Assembly: GCF_050948175.1 (NCBI RefSeq)
Contig: NC_135194.1
Coordinates: 6,564,033-6,628,032 of the forward strand
Reading direction: 5' to 3'
DNA length: 64,000 bases
Origin: Xylocopa sonorina
Lineage: Eukaryota; Arthropoda; Insecta; Hymenoptera; Apidae
Position 1 is the stretch's first letter. The number at the start of each line of letters is the position of its first letter. The notes beneath the pieces were generated by a model that made no database searches, was not told the DNA's origin, and worked only from the letters and a program-made list of their open reading frames with translations. Position numbers and translations under genes: made by a program. This document shows positions 58,962 through 64,000 of this stretch, piece after piece.

Positions 58962-61900
58962 TTCAAAATACCATTCAATATTATTATTTAATAATAATCA
59001 TTTCATTCCTCGTTGATCTATAAAGTAAACAATGTAATTTACATTGCAATCATGATTAAATATGTACTACTTTAACAATTATAATACTTCTAACTTAATA
59101 ATTTTTAACGCATAATTTCATTTCTTTCGTTATCATCGCTGCCAAATGAACTATGTTATTCATAAATCAAAATATAGTACGCATAAACATTGTTGGGGAT
59201 TCAGTATAACCAACATTTTTCTTATTATGCATTATACAACAGAGTTGGTAATCATGTTCATCAGTATTATTCACGACGTAAAAACCGCAGGACAAAGCAA
59301 TGCAAAAGGACAGCGGTTTTTTAAAAAATTCAAATTTTGATGTTGAAAAATTGCAAAATTAGATGTACGTAATTAAACGAAAGTTTGTTACACATATAAT
59401 AGTATATAGGATAGTATAATAGGAAATCAGAGAACCAATATTATAAAATTTTTTAAATTTTTAACTGTGATGTAATATTTTAAGTAAACACATATCTAAG
59501 TAGAACATAATGTGTATCATATTACACTTCATTTATATAATGGCAATCCCCAAACGATATAGTCGTACATTTTTAGAAGCTCATCATAATTTCAAATATA
59601 AAATTCAATCATTTGTAACACAGGATGTTCCATTACGAAGATAGTATATCTGTACACGAGTGGATTCCTTGTACAAAAGAAATGGACAATATAAGATGTT
59701 TTCTTTAAAAAAAAAAAATTAAGTTTAGAAATTTACGCATGCATGCACTTGCTATGCTCTTGATAATTTTTTTACGCGAGGTAAGTTCTCAGGGATTTCC
59801 CGATTGTTAGACGAGGAACTGGTGTAGCGCCGAACTCGACGAATTAAAGTTGCCATGGTGGCTTACTTCTGTACGCATAGGACCCCAAAACGAATAGGAA
59901 TCTTTGACCCGTAAGGGAGAAATTAAAGAGAAACCTGTCTTCCACCACATGAACTCGTTGGGACCACATTGGAATTGCGTGCAATGTAACAGCTAGTTAT
60001 ATGGTCTTCTACTTATTTCGCATGCAATCCTCAATGACCTCCCCATGGATCCATAAAAAAATACAAAGGAATTTTGCTTTTCTTAATTATATTTTCAACA
60101 TATTTCAGGTTCAATTATACGGGTTCGAACAATATTTTCAAAAATCTATAACGACTGATTTTATTGAAATTTTGGAGATAGCTTTATTATGTATAAAAAC
60201 GATATTTATGGAAAAGAAAATTTTTCGAACAACGTGAAAATTAAGACTCAAAATTTTGCGAAAAATGTTATAACATTTTAATATGAGTACTGACGAGACG
60301 GATTTAAAGAAATTTAGATGAAATCCAATCTACAGAATATAATAATATAGGATTGGTAATATAGTTCCAATGATATAAAACGTGTTTAACACTGATTTAA
60401 AGCACGCCAATTTTTAATTTCCATTAAGGTTAAAAAATAGATGTTTTAAGCACGAACCAATACTCATAAACAAGCAAATGAAGATATGCTTTTATATAAA
60501 AACATTCAGTGCTATATATTCCACTGTTACCTCCTTAACTTTAAAGTTTCTTTTTTGCATTTGAATAAGCTGTATTTCTATGCTACGCTGTTTTTTTTTT
60601 CTCTATTTGTCTTTTCTTTTCATTTATTTTGCACCTTTTGTTACTAATTTTCTAAATTAAAGTTTCAAACTCATTGAGTGTCATCCTCACGAAATTTGAA
60701 ATATTTCAATAGAATTTTCAGAATATTTTATACCTGTTTGGAAAATATTGCACACTCTTCGGTCTTTATTTTTGGCAACATTTTCTGAAATTGAATGTTT
60801 GAACGGTATGAAACATACTTTTTTGCTACAAGCAAATTTATAATATTAATATTTATTATTAAATATTTGCATGTAATAATTTTATATTAGTGTGGACTAG
60901 AATTAAAAGTAAATATTTTCAGCGTGATGTACAGACTAACATTGTGTATAAACAATTTTCCACGCTTTGTCCTAAATACATGGTTCTATGAAAGAAATGT
61001 GTCCACGCCAAAGAAAATTCGGAGTTGTTACTGCCGTAGATCGAGCAGCAGCATTAAATAATTATCCGAAAACGTATATATATATATATACTTGTTTTGT
61101 TTATGAGTATTCATTTGTATTAAATACAAATGAATACTAGTTTTTTCATTCTTAATAGTAACCAAAAACGCAGGTGTATTTATACAAAATATTTTAAACA
61201 AACATTACAAACAAGTTTTAAAAAGTTTTTATATAGGTTTCGCACACATTTGCTTCTATGTTTGCAGATAAAATTATATATGGATATAGATTAGACTTAA
61301 TACGAACAAGATTGAACGTATCAACACCGAGTACCATCGAACTTGTGTTACAAGACGGGCACCTACTGTACACACTTTCATCTTTGAAAGGTAGGAACGC
61401 AGTTGATAAAAGAAAGTTTTAAAAGATGTTTGATACATCCAAGGGATAAAGAGAGAGACAGATACTTGTAAATAATTACTATAATATATATACTGAAATA
61501 GCTGAAATATACTGAAATTTGAATTTTTTAGTAAAAATTATTTTCTTTACTGAATTAAACAAATGATAGAAATATATTCGTGTGAGTTCATTTAAATATT
61601 CTATTTATTGTATATCGAACCAAATAAAACTGGTACGTGTTAATTTTGTATTGTTTTCAGAACGGCGTCCATAACATGAAAGTGACTCGAGCCACTTGTA
61701 AATGGATAGTTTACCCTGTAGCTTCGTGTAGGCATCAGTTCGCTATACAGGGTTCAGACGAAACGTAGAATAAAATTAGTATGTTTTTCGTATAAGATCG
61801 TTCATTCAATTATTAAGTGAATAAAATAAGTAACAAAGAAGACAGTATGTGCAACAATTAATTCGTACGAATTATTTCTTCATAGTGGTACGTTAGTTAA

Positions 61901-62875
61901 CAACCTCACTTTCGATAGAGATTCTATACTTCTCCAAATTTCTGTTGTCGACGCAACTCAATATTTTTGTTACAATTTTATTGCAGGTAAATCATAAGGA
62001 TAATTCATAACTTAATGTGAATTTAACAATTTTTCTTATTTTTGAGAGACTTTTGAGGTTTGTACGTATTGTTTTCGAAAAACAATGTTTATACGTCAAA
62101 TTGGCGTCGTTTATCGTACTAACCAATTGCATAGAAAACGTTTTCCCGCCATATTAGTATGTTCCGGATATGAAAATTTTAAGAAATATCAATTTTACGT
62201 TTTAATACAAATGAAAATGTACACATTATGATTTAAATATATTTATATTTATGAACTTGTTGGTTTATTATTGTTTAATTTTATGTTTGTGATGTGTTTT
62301 GTTAGTACTGCGGTCATATGATGATTTTTTTGTACGAGTAAAGAATATTACACATTTTAAATTATTTTATTTTTAATATATGTGGGATATATATATTGTC
62401 AGCAATATAATAACAAATAGAAATTTAACATAATAAATAATTTATATACATGTTTTTAAATAAGTATAAAATGATTAAATAATAATAACAATAACAACAA
62501 TGATTTCATTGTAATTAATATTAATAATTATTTTAATAATTTTTTATTTCTTAATTACTCTATATATATTTGATCCAAATGTGAATCTTATTTTTAGCTG
62601 AAACATAAATTAAAATTTTTAAAAGGAAAATTAGTTATAATAAAAATTATAACAAATATACATGGTATATTTAAAAGAAATCATAATTTCAATTATATAA
62701 TATGTCTTTCTTTAGAACTGAAATTTATATAAGTCAATATTTTTGTTGTTTCAAAGATAATGGAAATTAGTTTTATTCATATTTAACATATTAATATCTT
62801 TATAATATGTTAGAGATGTTTTATCTGCATTAACATTTTAATATTTTACAGTTACCTGAAAAACTTTACGCTACA
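58962..62875. promoter_or_regulatory. Intergenic 5' region of ENKD1 and TOP2
   Basis: 3.9 kb between divergent starts. Less A+T-rich patches lie at 59780-59990 and 61640-61760. A strong acceptor (atattttacag, ending 62851) 24 bases before the TOP2 ATG implies an untranslated TOP2 exon upstream. A perfect palindrome lies at 61106-61138 and an exon-like open unit at 61268-61390. Confidence 0.5.
61106..61138. repeat. 33-bp perfect palindrome
   Basis: Two 16-base arms, AGTATTCATTTGTATT and its exact complement, around a single A. Confidence 0.95.
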
Positions 62876-64000
62876 ATGAGTGCAAACATAGAAAATGGTA
62901 GTGGTGATAATGTACCAAAGAAAAAGACTATTGAAGGCATATATCAAAAAAAGTCTCAATTGGAACATATTTTATTGCGTCCAGACACATACATTGGTTC
63001 CGTTGAACCAGTAACAGAAATGATGTGGGTTTATGACAAAGAGAAAGAATTAATGGTACAAAGGGAAATAAAGTATGTTCCTGGATTATACAAAATATTT
63101 GACGAAATTTTAGTAAATGCAGCGGATAATAAACAGAGAGATCCTAAAATGGATGCAATTAAAATTGAAATTAATCCGTAAGAGTTTTTCTAACATATTT
63201 TAAGAGTTTTGTAATATCTAATAACATACAATACTGTAAATGTACAATTACTAGATAGAAAATTCAATTTGTAGAGAAAATAATGTTATATCTGTATGGA
63301 ATAATGGTAAAGGTATTCCAGTGGTAGTTCATAAAGAGGAAAACATGTACGTTCCCACAATGATATTTGGTCATTTGTTAACATCATCTAATTATGACGA
63401 TGAAGAGGAAAAAGTAACAGGTGGTAGAAATGGGTATGGTGCCAAATTATGCAATATTTTTAGTCATCGTTTCACTGTTGAAACAGCATCTAAGGAATAT
63501 AAGAAATGTTTGAAACAAGTAATTATTTTATATAAATATATGTTTAAAATATAGATGGGTTTTACTTTTTACAATATGTGCATATAATATGATTATATCT
63601 GTAGACATGGAGTAATAACATGGGGAGTGCTAGTGAGCCCAGAATTAAAGATTTCTCTGGTGAAGATTTTACAAAAGTCATATTTACACCAGATTTATCA
63701 AAGTTTAAAATGCAATCTTTGGATGATGATATAGTTGCTCTTATGTCCAGAAGAGCTTATGATATAGCAGCTTCTACTAGAGGTGTTAAAGTCTACCTTA
63801 ATGGTACTAAAATTCCTGTCAAGAATTTTAAAGATTACGTTGATTTGTATGTCAGGGGAAGAGAAGACGAGGTTGGCAATCCTCTAAAAATTGCTTATGA
63901 AAATTGCGGACCTCGTTGGGAGGTAGCTGTTTCGTTATCTAGCATGGGCTTCCAACAAATGTCTTTTGTAAACAGTATTGCAACGACAAAGGTAATAAAT
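62876..64000 (+). CDS. Top2: DNA topoisomerase II, N-terminal ATPase part (runs off the window)
   Basis: Three coding exons are visible: 62876-63177, 63275-63518 and 63605-63991; a gtaata donor follows at 63992 and the gene continues to the right. 311 residues are present of an expected 1400-1500. KKTIEGIYQKKSQLEHILLR, then PDTYIGS, then the GHKL-type ATP-binding Asn in FDEILVNAADNKQRD, then VWNNGKGIPV, TSSNYDDEEEKVTGGRNGYG and GAKLCNIFSHRFTVETA follow the eukaryotic type IIA order. The third exon enters the transducer domain (VYLNGTKIPVKNFKDYVDLY). The enzyme passes one duplex through another using ATP and is needed for decatenation and chromosome condensation. The QTK loop and the breakage-reunion domain are outside. 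Confidence 0.96.

Noticed and set aside
59780..59990. GC-richer patch considered as a tRNA or rRNA fragment
   Set aside because: No cloverleaf, A/B box pair or rRNA landmark was found.

Overview
The window is A+T-rich eukaryotic nuclear DNA holding compact, intron-containing animal genes with GT-AG introns mostly of 60-300 bases. The gene set (Rac-family GTPase Mtl, a long Rod/KNTC1, a THAP-domain gene), the short introns and the transposon types point to an insect. A hymenopteran (bee, ant or wasp) is my best guess, but that is inference. No tRNA, rRNA, CRISPR array or bacterial operon structure was seen.

Layout from left to right: the 3' exons of GLE1 (mRNA export; +, 1768-4756); a convergent six-exon gene for a protein with a bacterial PhnD-like periplasmic-binding-protein fold (-, 5284-7519); about 5 kb without a convincing gene; a complete-looking CACTA/EnSpm-type DNA transposon of about 7.2 kb (12693-19902). 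The transposon has 10-bp inverted ends, GC-rich subterminal repeats, an intact four-exon DUF4806-like accessory gene (-) and a divergent Tnp2-type transposase (+). The transposase is split by a 251-bp solo-LTR-like insertion flanked by an AGAG target-site duplication.

The right two-thirds is a gene-dense housekeeping block: NDUFAF4 (-, complex I assembly), RAD21 (+, cohesin), CCT1 (-, chaperonin TRiC alpha), mRpL27 (+, mitoribosome), TSEN34 (-, tRNA splicing endonuclease), Mtl (+, Rho GTPase), a gene-free stretch of 4.6 kb, MTRES1 (+, mitochondrial RNA binding), Rod/KNTC1 (-, 33 coding exons over 9.8 kb, spindle checkpoint), a THAP-domain gene (-, with a tandemly triplicated exon), NME6 (+), ENKD1 (-) and the first three coding exons of DNA topoisomerase II (+), which runs off the right edge.

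Many neighbours are head-to-head with short shared 5' regions (NDUFAF4/RAD21, CCT1/mRpL27, TSEN34/Mtl, THAP/NME6) or tail-to-tail with short gaps (mRpL27/TSEN34 100 bp, MTRES1/Rod about 170 bp). Several gene products serve mitochondria (NDUFAF4, mRpL27, MTRES1) or chromosome segregation (RAD21, Rod, TOP2), but nothing in the sequence suggests co-regulation beyond shared promoters. Exon models were built by eye from frame continuity, splice signals and remembered family sequences; each splice phase was checked by length arithmetic.
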